A stretch of 64,000 nt of DNA. It comes from Hygrocybe punicea. Taxonomy: Eukaryota; Basidiomycota; Agaricomycetes; Agaricales; Hygrophoraceae. Below the pieces are notes generated by a model that made no database searches, was not told the origin of the DNA, and saw only the letters and a program-made list of their open reading frames with translations. The position numbers and the translations under genes were made by a program. The stretch lies in contig OY744468.1 in the NCBI GenBank assembly GCA_963556145.1, positions 4,340,001 through 4,404,000 of the forward strand. The letters are read 5' to 3'. Each line of letters opens with the position of its first letter. The first letter of the stretch is position 1. This document shows, piece by piece, positions 1 through 12,116 of the stretch.

Positions 1-1
1 C

Positions 2-531
2 TCGACGCTGGCTGTGGTTGGCGGCGCAGCAGGCGGAGTTTGTGTCGTCAGCCTGAGCAAAGGCGAAGTTGTTGCTGTGCTCGGCGGGCACACGGAAGGA
101 GAAAGTATCGAAGCTGTGGAGTTTGTCGACCTTACCGGGGGATCAGAGTCAGGACCTGGTGTCGTAGTCACCGGAGCAACTGACGGGAAGGCGTGTATAT
201 GGGATCTCACTACAATGCGTTTGCGATTCACACTGCAGCATCAGGTCGGCTCTCTACTTCGTTCCCCAGCACCAATCCTAATCCCTGCTCCGTTGTTCAG
301 GATGCCATTACCGCTTTACTGGTCCATCCATCGCCAAAGGGATATCTAATTATATCCGGGTCTGCGGACAAGACGTTGCGTACTTGGGACGCACGAACGG
401 GGGCATTGGTTCGTGAGCACAAAGGTCATCAGGGTCCCATCTTGGGTGCATCGATGGGACTACGTGGATCTGTCGTTGTCAGTGCTGGCGACGACGGTGT
501 GTGTCTAGTGTTCGTAACGGAATCCACATAG
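2..531 (+). CDS. SQT1: AAMP/Sqt1-like WD40 protein, 3' end (5' truncated)
   Basis: This is the C-terminal part of a WD40 beta-propeller, cut by the window edge. Two exons are visible, 2..244 and 301..531, joined across a 56 bp GT-AG intron. Two blades end in WD-type motifs (CIWDLTT and RTWDARTG), and the last blade ends about 15 residues before the stop. The order (IWDL, a Q-H-Q turn, then WDARTG, a GH repeat and a final V-F strand) resembles the C-terminus of AAMP and yeast Sqt1. Sqt1 is known as a chaperone that holds ribosomal protein uL16 before it joins the 60S subunit. The family call rests on this tail only, so another WD40 protein is possible. Confidence 0.68.
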
Positions 532-1006
532 AGTTCGATGGTGACAGCGGTACCTGGTCTCTTCAATACTCCGTTGTCACTATGTCTAAGTAATATATGG
601 AAACCAGGCGTTGCTTGATACCCGGTACCGGTCGCATTCCGCTGGAGTGGCAACCACCGCGCAAATCACTGACGGGCGGCGACGAAACGACAAATCTGGT
701 CATGTGATCATGTCATGTGATCTGGAAATGCTTTCAAAGTTTTCTGTGTAAGACTGCGACTCGGTCACGGTATTGAACTGCAAGTACCAGGCTACCATGA
801 CAATCGTCGTTGCTTCTGCAGTATAAGAGGGGGGGTGGGCGTCGAGTATATCCTGCATCACTCGTCCTTTCAAGTTCTTCGCCACTGTAACTTTAACCAG
901 AGCAGTGCTCCAGCCTCTTTTTCTCCAGCCCTCCTTTTTTCGAGCATCGCATCTGGTCGACTCACTCCTCCATTCTTTTATTCAACGACCTACATCTCTT
1001 TTAACT
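532..1006. other. Intergenic region with probable promoter of the secreted beta-propeller gene
   Basis: No coding frame with recognisable content lies here. The right half is the likely promoter and 5' leader of the gene starting at 1007: a TATAAG box lies at 822-827, followed by a pyrimidine-rich leader from about 860 to the ATG. Confidence 0.6.
822..827 (+). promoter_or_regulatory. Putative TATA box
   Basis: TATAAG followed by a G-run, 180 bp upstream of the ATG at 1007, with a C/T-rich stretch between that fits a fungal transcription start region. It is called by pattern only. Confidence 0.4.
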
Positions 1007-2654
1007 ATGAAGTTGTCCACTGCATCAGTCTTCATTTCTGTTCTCCTGGGTTCCGCTTTCGTAACAGCAAGTCCAGTTTATTCTCGGTCCAAACCTGCTG
1101 TCATGGAAATGTCGAAGGCTAGCGGCCAATCTAACGGAGCTGCCTACTGTAAGTCATATACTTGGATCTTCTGGTCGCCAGTGTCTAACCTTACTTTGCC
1201 AGTTATCACGAATGAGCCCGACCGCAATTTTGTAGTTTCTGCTGACATTGGTTCTAACGGAAATTTGGTTAGTCTACACATCGTTTCAACCATTTGACAA
1301 GGTTTTGACCGAGCCCGCAGAAACTTCGGCGAGCAGTCTTCACTGGTGGCAAAGGCTCCCATGGTGTTACCAGTCCCAATGGTCCCGATGCCTTGTTCTC
1401 CCAAGGAGCAGTAAAGACGTCCCGTGCATCAAATGTCCTGGCTGCTGTATGTGGAATCGAATGGAAATTTTTACGCAAGCTCACCATAATACAGGTCAAT
1501 CCTGGTTCCAACACTGTCTCACTCTTTGCGGTCAATCCCGCCGACCCGGCGCAGCTCACCATAATTGGTCGACCTAAATCATCTGGCGGCGAATTTCCTA
1601 TGAGTCTTGCTATCAATACTGCAGGCAACCAGCTCTGCACCCTCAACGGTGGAGCAAAGAATGGTGTCAGGTGAAAACGAAAATTTGATCCTTACTCTTC
1701 CTCCTTAAGCTGATCAATCGTGCCCTCTTTCCCCAGCTGCTTCAAGATCAACAAACAAAGGGGGTTGATTCCTCAGGCGAATACTGTGCGGTCTCTTGGT
1801 CTCAACCAGACCACACCTCCCAATGGTCCCGCCGGCACTACGAGCCACGTTGTATTTAGCGAGGACAACAAACAATTGATCGCTTCGATCAAAGGCATAC
1901 CTCCCCAGCCCGGTTTCTTTGCAATTTGGGATATTGCCGCGGATGGTTCCCTTTCTGAGAACTTCAAATCCGTGGCGCCTGATGCAGGTGGCTTGCTACC
2001 CTTCTCCATGACGGTCATCGGAGGACAGAATGCCCTTCTGGCAACGGATGCCGGAGTCGGATTCGACATCGTTGATTTGGCCAACTTTTCTAGTTCCAAT
2101 CGGTCCTCCGTGGTACCCATCGAGGGCCAAGGCGCAACCTGCTGGTCGAGCCATTCCGCCAAGACGGGAAACTTTTACCTGACCGACATCAAAACTTCGA
2201 TAGTCACTGAAGTAAACGTCGATAATAACCTCAAGGGTTCCATCGTCAAGGTTTGTTTTGGATACCTTCTTGGAGCGATCTCGACTTAGTTGCATACCGT
2301 TTCATCAGCAATACCCCCAGGGAAGCACGGCTGCAACGATTGATAATGATATCGCTGCTGTTGGAAACAACGAGTAAGTGTGGATCTTGTTACTGTCATC
2401 GGTCACATACATTGACATGTTGTTCTCAGTTTCATGTATGTGTTGGCTGCTGGCGACACCGCCATTGATGTTCTTGCCCTCAATGCGCCGGGCCAAGCGC
2501 AGAATATCCAGAAATTAGACCTATCAGGTCCCGCTAAAGCCGTAGGTCTTGGTCTGAGTGAGCATTTCCTCTCTACTCCTAACATATCCACGAGCTCACT
2601 TGCTCCGTAGGTGGTAATAACATCCAGGGTATGACCACTTTTATCAAAAAGTAG
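1007..2654 (+). CDS. Secreted lactonase-like (7-bladed beta-propeller) protein
   Basis: Eight exons: 1007..1148, 1203..1267, 1321..1446, 1495..1670, 1737..2250, 2309..2373, 2430..2557 and 2611..2654. They sum to 1260 nt (419 aa) with every phase closing. The start (MKLSTASVF) opens a signal peptide with a hydrophobic core and an A-S-P cleavage context near residue 22. The mature part has repeated blade-like segments (for example VSLFAVNP, FAIWDIA, YVLAAGD, IDVLALN), as in secreted fungal proteins of the 6-phosphogluconolactonase/3-carboxymuconate cyclase fold. No catalytic assignment is possible; these fungal secreted forms are mostly uncharacterised. AATAAA at 2765-2770 is a plausible poly(A) signal. 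Confidence 0.82.
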
Positions 2655-2764
2655 TATTTGGATACTTTGTAGGCATGCACGAGCTTATGGATAGCATGTT
2701 GTAGAGTGACGAGGTCAATACATTCTTTTGTCTCGAAAAGAATTGCCAAGCAAAAATGATTGAT

Positions 2765-2770
2765 GAATAA
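2765..2770 (+). terminator. Candidate poly(A) signal
   Basis: AATAAA lies 110 bp downstream of the stop at 2654, in the short gap before the convergent gene that ends at 2798. Confidence 0.4.
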
Positions 2771-2797
2771 AGTACATGTTTCCCTGTACTGGTGGAG

Positions 2798-5700
2798 TCA
2801 TGACATGTCCCATTCATCCCAAAGGCCTTCTCCTGAAGGGGTACTAGCAGGAGGTATTTGAGTAATCAAAGCAGTCTCCTGCAACTCTACAATATTCTCA
2901 GTGGGCTCATCTTTGTCTTCTCGCTCACCCGTCATCACAGCCAAAATCATACTGCCTTTCGAAGATAACGATCCGCAGTGCAGAAGGCGTATATCATTCG
3001 CTTCGATGACTTGATCAAGTCTTCCCGTGTTCACATGTCGCACTTCGATGAACTGCGGCGAGAAGAGAAGGACGTGGGCGCCGCGGTTGGCATAGGATGT
3101 CGCTTTTGTTTCCCAATGTATGTATCCGCACGATCGGCCAGGAGTGCCGTGTTTTGTAATGAAGCAGCCCAGGACTGGCATGTTCCTGTGTTAGAACAAC
3201 AAAGAGCAGCGAAAAACAGAGAGGGGACTGACCGTCATATACTACTAGAAGTTCTGCGTTGTCGCACCGAACCAGACCAAGCGGTTTCGCTGTTTCACAG
3301 CGTGACTTGAGAAGGGCCATTGCAGCATTTGTGCTGGCAGAATTGAAGTCGGGAACGAGAGGAACAGTAGCTTTCGTAGGACTAAATGAATTGCCGCTTA
3401 GCTAGATATTTCGTTCTTTGTAAAGTGGATATCGTACTCTGTTGGGTCAACAATGATAATGCCCTTCTCAGTGGTGATGGCAATCGTTTTTACCAATGGT
3501 ATCACGTCATACGCATCTTTTGGCACGTAGGATGGCTATGATTGCGTCAGTCATTCTTCATAGAGACAGGCGCCTGAACTCACAGCGCCAAACGATCGGA
3601 ACGACCGATAGACGCCACTGGTCGGTGAAGTAGCACTGCTGCGCGTGGGTGTTAAATGAAGATCATTAGGGTTAAAGGCTTCTAGAGCATGAAGAGTGAT
3701 CTGTAGAAAACTTTTGGTGGCATAGAGGACTGTCCGTTCAACTGTTAGAACAATGGGGTGCTTGTCACGATACTTGCTTACTCAGCGTCCGACTGCCAAT
3801 GCGTCCAGCTCTAAAGAACAATATATGCCCATCGTGTCCGGAGATCTTCTCTAGCGAGGCTTCCAGCATTTGAGGGGGTGAGTGACCAACGGCAACACGT
3901 GCGAGGATGTCCAGTGAATACGATAGCAGCGAAGAATCATGCAGGACGATGAACTTGTTGAATTTCTCCAAGGCAACCATGTACGTCGGATTCGGGAGAT
4001 TGAGGACTTTGCGGAAACCTACGTGAACAGTACATTGAACATCAAGTACGTTCGGTAGCTTTTCACTGACTTTCTTCTCCACGTTTAGCAACGAATATGC
4101 CCAAGATACAACCAATTGCAAGAAAACTTTTACCTCCGTTGTCTGTATGTACGGCGCGTTAGTTCTGTTACTGAGACTGAAGTACGAGAGCGTACTGACT
4201 GAAAGGGACACCACTGGTAGCTTTGCCCCTGAACTGGTGGATAGAATTGTGAGCCACGCGACTGCCCACCACGGGAAAAAAACGGTTGCTCAAAGTGCGA
4301 GGTTCATAATACTGTAAGATCCAGGTAAGACTAGCCTCTCGTAACAAATCAGCACGTACCATGTTCGATTCAGAACGAACTTGGTGTACACCTATCGCGT
4401 CAACTAAAGAGTCATACCATTTTTTGCGCGTGGTTTCGTTGTTTGCGTAAAGTGTGTAGCGTCGATTTGATTTGGATGATGCGTGGTAGACTGTAAAGGG
4501 GAACATTTGCCTGGAGACATAGCGTAGACTCTCGAGGAGTCGTCCGTCATCCGCGCGCTCTCTGCGACTTTCTGGAGGACCATCGAATGCGCCGAGTCGA
4601 ACATATTCAAGGGGAAGTGGCTGAAAGGGATCTGAGAATTATCATGAATATAAAAGTGTTGTGAAAGGCCTACTCTAGATACTACATGTCGTTTAATCAC
4701 ACCATTGGGAGGAATCTCTTCTCGTGTCAATAGAACTACACGACAGGGCCGATTAGCGCGTGATGAATTGCAAGCAAATCAGTAAACAATTACGATAGTG
4801 ATCTAACAAAGCGACAGTTAGATCGCTCCATCCGTACCAGTCCGTTTCCGACCTTTGCCGCCGAGCAAGAGGTCCGATATGAATAAGTGTGCGACTTTCG
4901 TCGTAGAGATCCATATCCTGTCATTTACTTTGTCATGCACTGGTACATCAATCAAAGAATGATTGAAGCTTGCGCACGATAATCTCCCCTTTCACGTAGA
5001 CCAGACTCTCACATAGGTCCCAGAGTTTTACTTTGCTTTCTGAGACGGCAATGCCGGGTTGAGCTGTAGTCCAATATTATCAAAAATAGAGGTGCAGATA
5101 AAGCTGTGGTTTCACGAACTGCTCTTGATGAATTCAGTAAGTATGCCAAGAATGAGAGGCAATGTCTCGCAGTCGGGATGTTCGGGATCGGTGAGCTTCA
5201 GGACGTGTTCGAGGACCAAACCGAATCTGGGAAGACGGCTGACTGGTCTGGATAAGAAAGTGATGAGGTCTCGCTTGCGGATACGAGGATTCTGGGAGCA
5301 ATTTTGCATGAAGATCTCATATTTGGGATTACGCTTGAGTTCTGCGCGATGGAGGGCTTCTGCAATAGGGTAGTGTTTGATGTATGATTCGTATTCGTCC
5401 CGGAAAATTAGAAGGGCTAAGCGGACACGAATCGGACTGATTGAGTGGGAAATAGTAAGGTAAGACAGAGGACAACGCACCGTCAAGGACGATGTCGGCG
5501 ACGCTCTGGATGAGAGGATGTTGTTCCCGTTGCCGCTCGACAAAGTCGGAAAGCATTCGTCGGTGATGTGCGAGGATCTGGTCCATATTCCAAAATACAT
5601 CTGAAATGAAACTTTGCAGCTGATCGTCTGCTATGATGGGCGGTGAAGCATTTTTGAGTGGTTCAATAAAAACCTTCAAAGATGGGAATGAGAAAATTGC

Positions 5701-6755
5701 AACATTAAGAAAACAACATTACCTCTTTGACCGCTTCGAGGTCTGAAACATACTCTCTCTCGGACGTAAAGACCTCAAATAGGACGGATTGTCTTTGGAC
5801 TTCTTGCTTTCCGAGGACTTCACGGGCCTCAAAGGGCACAAGACGGTGCCATTGCTGATCGCTCTCAGGAAGCTCACCCGCTTGAAACCGACGCAGTGCA
5901 TCGTAAGTGAGGCTGAATCATGCTATCATTAATAATAACCAAATCGTGGAACAAGCAACACACGAGAGATTCGAGAGTTCACGACACAGATCGTCGGTTT
6001 GCTTCCAACACGAACGTGTAATATGTGCCATTGGTATTTGAGCTCACAAGGGATATTAATAGTGACACACCTCTGCAGGGTAATCATCTGGATCGTAATA
6101 CGCCTCCGATGCGAAGGAGGTTGTTGAATAATCGCTTGGCATACGATTCATACCAGGGGTTATATCGCTTCTGCTGGTCCGATGTCGAGGGCCCGCAGGT
6201 GTATGAGAGCTCGCACGTTGCGAGGAAGAGCGCTGTAGGTCGGTCTCTGCAACCATCAATTGACTGCCTGACTCAATGACACTGGCAGTTCTGCTGCGCG
6301 GTCGGGGAGGAAAGTCAGGCACTGGTGGAGGATGAGCGATGTCTTGGACACTCTCTTGTCCCCATGTTGTATCAGAGTTGTCGACGACAGGTGGCGTCGC
6401 CACCCCGAACGCATAGGGTGCAGATTGTGGTGTGAATTGGAATTGACCTGGGTTTCCGGGAGGCAGCGCGCCGGCGGGAATGGTGATCTGGGGAAGTGGA
6501 CGATGATGGTAATTGGAGGGCATTAATATTGTTCCTGAAGTCTAACAGTCGAGTGGAGTGGTCAATTCGATAATCCTTTCAGTGCTCATAAGTGGCGAAT
6601 TCGAAGTGCCGTCATCACATGATCTGGCTGCGCAAAAACTGCCCCCTTTGACAAGTCTTTCAATGTATAGCCTGACCATTAAAACTTACATTGAATCCTG
6701 ACGATGTTGAGGAGAACACGTCCACAGGGTCGCAGCTGATCGAAACGCTGTTCAT
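2798..6755 (-). CDS. ROM2: Rho1 guanine-nucleotide exchange factor (DH-PH-CNH)
   Basis: A multi-exon gene of the fungal Rom1/Rom2 family, which activates Rho1 in the cell-wall integrity pathway at the plasma membrane. Exons 6071..6541, 5964..6001, 5723..5912, 5481..5673 and a long exon from 5416 join in frame. The N-terminus is Pro/Ser-rich and disordered. The DH (RhoGEF) domain follows: DVFWNM, HHRRMLSDF, FRDEYESYIKHYP, and the core helix KRDLITFLSRPVSRLPRF. Next come a split PH domain (RRYTLYANNETTRKKWYDSL) and a C-terminal CNH propeller (SFRKVLNLPNPTYM, CETAKPLGLVR, WETKATSYA) ending at 2798. The start is uncertain. An ATG at 6753-6755 gives a 22-codon exon (to 6690) that joins in frame at 6541 over a 148 bp intron; the ATG at 6521-6523 is the alternative. 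Confidence 0.85.
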
Positions 6756-7192
6756 ATTCTGCAACGGAATTCAGCAAGTTACTAGAACATCCTACTGACC
6801 TGGCATTGACGAATTCGGCTTCAAACGCATATGGCTTGGACAAGTCGGTACCTTGAATTTGAAATGCTTGGAATTCAGTCCCAAATGTAGAATGCACCGA
6901 AAGAGTTAGTTCAAAGAGTGGTATGACTATCCGCCGTTCTCGTGTTGAGCTCGTCGAGCTGGCTAACGAGGACACCAAACTTGAACACAACTCGGCACTA
7001 CAGCGCAAATAGTCGTGGGAACAAATAATTCGGCACCGAGATAAAAAACCTTAAAAGTTGTAACTTGTCCGAGTCGTGTTGTAACGGTTCATATGCACTC
7101 TCAGATCTCAGCTCCGTAAAACCGCCAAAGGTGCTAGTTTATTCCAACAGCCTCTGTCGTGAACTCATTTATATTCTTCTCCAGACTAGGAC
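6756..7192. other. Divergent intergenic region
   Basis: This lies between the Rho GEF (minus) and the gene at 7193 (plus). On the minus strand a frame is open from 7008 to 6679, but it has no recognisable domain. It contains a possible intron (GTCAGT donor near 6798, acceptor just before the ATG at 6755), so it fits a spliced 5' leader of the GEF. I see no other gene. Confidence 0.4.
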
Positions 7193-9256
7193 ATGAATCA
7201 TGTCCACAATCTGGGCAGTGGGGACGAAGACTCTCTCTTCGGCTCGCCTCCACCGTCGCCGTCAGCTAGAGGTAGGTCACCGCCCTTGGCTCTCCCAAGT
7301 AGCGCTGGGACACAAAACGTGGGGACCATTGCACTTCCTGGGTCCCATATCTATTCTGAAATTCCGGTAAATACAATAGCCTCGCCGTGGAGCTATCCTG
7401 AGCTCGCTTCACGGCCTCCGGCCCACCCGATACACGTAAATGTGCCAACATGCCAACTGGCGCAACTCTCGCAACCCTCCAGCCGCGCATCTTCAGTTTC
7501 GGCAAAGAAGACCAAAGCCAAGCAGAAGGACCCAACACCTCGACCCCTACCGCCACCAATCCCTCTTCCAGATCCTGATACACCTCCCCCGGCCAATTTT
7601 TTGCGGAATCAACAAGCTCTCCTAGGATTGGCTGGCCTTGTGGGTGGTGTCAACCCTGCCACACTCTCTGTTCGTCGCTCACAGGGCTCGACTCGCAAAA
7701 ATCCAATCATAGTCGAGGATGAGTATGATCCACCACAGCTCGGCTGCAATTCTCGTTTGCCTCCACCCGTTGACCCCGCTCTTCTGCCCACTCCTTCTCA
7801 AGAACAGATCGTCGAATCTCTAATAAAGCAGAAGAATATTTTCCCTGTCCTCGAGTCTCTCTTGAAATTCCTAGCGTCTGGCGACTCGCCTAGTAACACA
7901 TCGTCACGCATCACGCCGGAGTGCCGGAATCGGAGCGAGGAACCATCAACGAAGAAACGTAAGCTAGCCTCGGTCCCTGCTGGAGCTGGGGATTGGGACA
8001 TTCCCTATCCTTTCTCAACGGGCGAAGGACCAGACGAGTACCGGACGCATTGGGAACGAGAACGTTGTAAGCAATTGATCGCCCAGCTTGTTGGTTCGCT
8101 CAAGAGCGCAGCGAGGAAGGCTGCCACAAAGAGGTATTCGCGGCAGCAGAAGCATCATAGAGACCCGTCAGCACCTCCGGCACAGCTCAACTACCATCGG
8201 CAGGCTACCACCACGCCTGGAAAACTTCAACTCATACCGGAGACGAACAATAGCGACACGACACGACCATCCCCGTATCATGCAGATCCCGACTCAACAT
8301 CTAATGTTCACACGTCAGGGCCATTCGACCAACTCTTTGCCTCTTTGCTTTCTGGAGCACACATTAACCCTCCCTCCACCGATGTCACCTTAGAACACGC
8401 AACTCCAGAAATTGATCCAGGTTTATATCAGAATTGGATGGCGTTACTGGAGTCCATGCCACCGGACGCACAAGCTTTTGTACCCACCAATAGCAGCAGC
8501 ATGTCTCCGTTCGATATGGAGATTCTCCCCATCGCAGATCATTCTGGTCTCCCGACACAGACACCCTCACCATCTCCAGATGCCATGGACTGCGGAGATC
8601 CTTCACCCACCCCTGAAATATCATTATCCGATTTCGCCATCGATCCAGCACTTCTCGCGATCTCAATCCCACGATACGGGCCATCAACGTCCCATTTTGG
8701 TGCCATCCCTCTTCCCACACCTGCGCTCTCACAGTCCTCCGTGCAATCGGCGAACTCCTTGGCGGATCCACTCACGCCGATCTTGGATGTCAATGAGCCA
8801 GAGATCTACGCCGGTGACCAAAGTATGTACCGCCGTGCTATTCGAAACCATGCCATCTCTCAAGCTGCGAATAAATTTGCAGGGGAGCATCTGTTGACGG
8901 TGGCGGGTTCCTCCTTGCCGAACCGGCCTGGCGTATCCACATCCATGTCGAAACCGTTCGACGCTGCTACACCGGCGCCAGCGCACGCCTTGACGACGAG
9001 TCAACCGCTACCAATCATGACTTCGACGCTCGCGCAGCCCTCAGCTACGTCAACAGCTGCCAACCCTACTCTACCTCGTGCCACATCAAGATCAGGCAGG
9101 TCGGCGACGGAAAAGCCGGTGCGGGAGGATATACTGAGAAGAGCGAGGGAGCGCCGAAGACAATTGGTCGCTGGGATGGACAGAGCCAAGGTGGAGCTAT
9201 GGGAAACAACAATCGAACAAGGTGTATTGGTGCATCTGGTGAAGGAGAAGTTGTGA
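7193..9256 (+). CDS. Large disordered Pro/Ser-rich protein of unknown function
   Basis: A single uninterrupted frame of 687 codons beginning MNHVHNLGSGDEDSLFG. Most of the protein is Pro/Ser/Thr-rich and probably disordered. Islands with likely structure are a hydrophobic segment near 135-160 (NQQALLGLAGLVGG), a segment near 265-320 with a basic KKRK cluster (possible nuclear localisation signal), the sequence WDIPYPFSTGEGPDEYR, a basic helix, and a charged C-terminal helix (REDILRRARERRRQL...VHLVKEKL). Short acidic motifs of the DPALL type recur (near residues 195, 400 and 490). I do not recognise a family. A nuclear regulatory role is only a guess. The lack of introns is unusual for this window. 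Confidence 0.7.
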   Translation: MNHVHNLGSGDEDSLFGSPPPSPSARGRSPPLALPSSAGTQNVGTIALPGSHIYSEIPVNTIASPWSYPELASRPPAHPIHVNVPTCQLAQLSQPSSRASSVSAKKTKAKQKDPTPRPLPPPIPLPDPDTPPPANFLRNQQALLGLAGLVGGVNPATLSVRRSQGSTRKNPIIVEDEYDPPQLGCNSRLPPPVDPALLPTPSQEQIVESLIKQKNIFPVLESLLKFLASGDSPSNTSSRITPECRNRSEEPSTKKRKLASVPAGAGDWDIPYPFSTGEGPDEYRTHWERERCKQLIAQLVGSLKSAARKAATKRYSRQQKHHRDPSAPPAQLNYHRQATTTPGKLQLIPETNNSDTTRPSPYHADPDSTSNVHTSGPFDQLFASLLSGAHINPPSTDVTLEHATPEIDPGLYQNWMALLESMPPDAQAFVPTNSSSMSPFDMEILPIADHSGLPTQTPSPSPDAMDCGDPSPTPEISLSDFAIDPALLAISIPRYGPSTSHFGAIPLPTPALSQSSVQSANSLADPLTPILDVNEPEIYAGDQSMYRRAIRNHAISQAANKFAGEHLLTVAGSSLPNRPGVSTSMSKPFDAATPAPAHALTTSQPLPIMTSTLAQPSATSTAANPTLPRATSRSGRSATEKPVREDILRRARERRRQLVAGMDRAKVELWETTIEQGVLVHLVKEKL

Positions 9257-9427
9257 TTGGCAATGAATTCCCCCTGCATCGTTGTGTTTTAGTGGTATAT
9301 TTTGCATATACATACTTTGCGACTTTTTGAACTTCTCCTGTTCAACTCCACGTTTGCGAGGAATTATCAGCGCCTATATCAGCACTAAAACGTGTTTCTC
9401 GATCTTTGTCACATCAAAATTCTAGAT

Positions 9428-12029
9428 CTAGGCCTCTATTCTACTGGTGTGATTATTCACAGCCTTCGCTTCCCTTTCTTTTTTCACTTTCATTCCTGTG
9501 ACTTGTCTTTTTTTCGCCGGGTCAGACTTCGAATGCGATCCAACAATCACTTCCTTCCCAATCGGTTGGCTCCCACCATATTGGGCCCTCCACCCTTCCG
9601 CCGCTGTTTCCTCAATCTTCTTGAACAAGTAAGCTGGTTTTCCGATCGTGTGTCCAGCAAGGATATCCGTTCCGAAATTTACGGGAACGGTCCTAGGAGG
9701 CGCGTTGAGCTGCTCGAGCATCGACGTCGATGTCGATGGCATGAATGGATAGACAAGCGCGGAGAGCAAATAGATCAGGTTCAGGGCTCTGGATATGACC
9801 TGAGCGCAACGTTTTGGAGTATTGGTCAACAGAGCATTTCCCAAAGTGGATCGTTGAAGGTAGGTATTCCCCAGAGCGGATATTTGCATAACAATGTGCA
9901 GCCCAAGCCTAAGCTTGACTGATTCCATGGCTTCAATGTAGGATCCCAAGAGGTTATTGATTTCGGAGATGAAAACGTCATCAACGTCGCCCTCTACGGT
10001 GAGCGGCCCCGGTTGGTCTTCGCTTTCGGGTACTCGGCTTTGGTATTTGCTGGCAATAAACTTTACCACGCGGTTGACAAAGTTGCCGAAACTGTACGAC
10101 ATCTGGAGTTAACTTTTAAATAAAAAAATACTAGGAAGCAAGACATACTTGTTGAGTAATACGGAATTGTTGCCCGCAATCTGAACAGAAAAGTTGAATG
10201 ATAAGACCTATGATCGATACATAAAAAAGGCAGACTGACTAAGTCCGCCCAGGAGAACGAGGAGTCCGCAGTCTCCGGTCGATTTGACAACAGACAATAC
10301 CGCCATACAGACACTGGCACTCCGGTTTCCTTTGCAGACGGTCCGAAAACCCCAACGTTGCGAGACTTGGAGAACTTCCCTGACTCGTAGTTGAGATGCT
10401 CTGCGAACGTGCCAGTCATCAGCACACTTTTTGAGACGGCGCTCAAGCTCAGACTGACCGGTAACGGAAAGGTGATGCAAAGTAGTCCAATCTCGCCCAT
10501 CGGCGAGTAACATTCCCGGGAAATAGACCGTGTGAAAATAGGCATTGTCTTTGCCCATGAACTGGTACAATTTGATATTCTTTTGGTTGAACCACCACTG
10601 CTTCCACTCAGGAGTGTAGGCAGCCGTAATGCTAGGGTATCCGAGTGGTGCATCGAACTTGACAACTGGTGAATTAACACAAATACTCAAAAAAACAGAA
10701 GGGTAACATGCTCACCCAGACATCTTCAAGTCAGATGAGCCAAATAAGCCGAATATAATCTATGGGAATCAACTACACTCACATAGCACTTTGTCCTTCA
10801 TGTCGTCATCAACATCTGGCACCTTGACTCCCCATTTCAGATCCCTGGTAACAGAGGCGGGCTTCAGTCCTGCCTTAACTCTCGGATCCACGATATTCCC
10901 TGAAGAGTTGACGACGGGATTTTGGGACCAGGCGCCTGATTTCCAACTGTCCTTCATCCATGTCTCCAGCTGGGGCTGTACAGAATCCAATTTGATGTAC
11001 ATGTGCCAGGAAGGGCGAGTGGTTACTTGGTGCGCGGAGGAGACATGACATCGCGGATTGATCAGGTCCATGACGTCGAGTATTCGAGAGCAGCTGTCAC
11101 ACTGGTCGCCACGGGCGTCTTCGAACAAACAATGTGGGCACGTTCCTTCCACAAAACGGTCTGCAAGAAATCTAAGAGTGTTTAAGATGATGTAACGGAA
11201 ACTGGAGAATGGTAAGCGACAGACTTTTGACAGGTTTCACAGTAGGTTTGCTCTTTCTGTTGCTTTTCAAGCAGGGAGTTTCGGTGAATGTTCAGGAAAA
11301 CTTCTTGGCAAACTCTGGTAATAACCAAAATGAATAGATGGATGGCAGAAATTAAAGAAGAATTTACGCGGAATGTTGAGGAGTGGATGTCCGTCCAAAG
11401 TAGTCGAATCTACCCTCCACCGAAGCCAAATGTTGTGTGAACTGTTGTGTTGGAACAGCAAATATACATACCCAATCTCAAACCACTCGTACGTCTCCTT
11501 ATGGAGTAGATGGTATTTGTCGCAGAGTGCTTGGGGTTCGATGCCCTCTTTCAGCGCACGAGTTTCGGTCGCAGTGCCATACTCGTCAGTCCCACAAACA
11601 TACAGTGTCCGGCGATTTCGTATTCCTGTCTTCCATTAGTATGAAACATAGCTGAAACAATCACCCTTACGATTGTATCTGACGATACATAACGTGAAAT
11701 GTTACCTCAAACGAGAGTAGTGGTCACTCACCGACTGAAGACATCGGCGCTGAGTGTGCTACCAATTATATTTCCTGTGTACCGTACACCAGCAGTAAAT
11801 CAAGGAGATAAGGTAAGGTAGGCCAATCTTGGTACGTACCCAGGTGTGGAACGTTGTTGCAGTAGGGAAGTGCAGACGTGACGAGGACGTTTAATTCTCC
11901 TTCTTTCGGCAAGCTATTCAAGGTAACATTGTAAGCAATCAAAAGCGAAGTAGAAGATACAAACACGGGTTCGTTAGGATTCACAATATTCACGAGCAGA
12001 CCCGGGGAGAGGTTGATTCTTTGCGCCAT
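9428..12029 (-). CDS. MES1: Methionyl-tRNA synthetase, cytosolic
   Basis: A multi-exon class I aminoacyl-tRNA synthetase that charges tRNA-Met. The first exon carries [18 protein letters not shown], the HIGH-type signature (PHLG), and splices to [15 protein letters not shown]. Later exons show a zinc-type insertion with CETC, CPHC and CDSC motifs, the Met-binding region ([26 protein letters not shown]) and the second signature [12 protein letters not shown] (KMSKS-type). The anticodon-binding helical domain follows (SYGNF-type start, MQISALGN), then a Lys-rich tail ending at 9428. There is no N-terminal GST-like Arc1-binding domain of the yeast Mes1 type. The ATG at 12027-12029 lies 87 bp from the divergent BUB1 start. 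Confidence 0.93.
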
Positions 12030-12116
12030 TGAGTAGAGCTTTCAGGAATCGAGTCAGATCTAGTCAAGATTAAAATCAAAATAAATATTAAAATAAATAC
12101 CTAGGGAGAGCACGTG
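12030..12116. promoter_or_regulatory. Short bidirectional promoter, MES1/BUB1
   Basis: Only 87 bp separate the two divergent start codons. The segment is A/T-rich in its right half. Both promoters must overlap here or extend into the neighbouring gene. Confidence 0.55.

Noticed and set aside
6679..7008. Minus-strand 109-codon frame upstream of the Rho GEF
   Set aside because: It has no recognisable domain, and splicing at its GTCAGT donor puts a stop just after the join. It fits a 5' leader better than a gene.
9392..9922. Plus-strand 176-codon frame
   Set aside because: It is the antisense shadow of the last MetRS exon, which carries clear family motifs.
11874..11965. A possible GTATCT...AATAG intron in the first MetRS exon
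   Set aside because: Its removal (47 bp) breaks the frame into the conserved [10 protein letters not shown] block, whereas the unspliced frame is open throughout.
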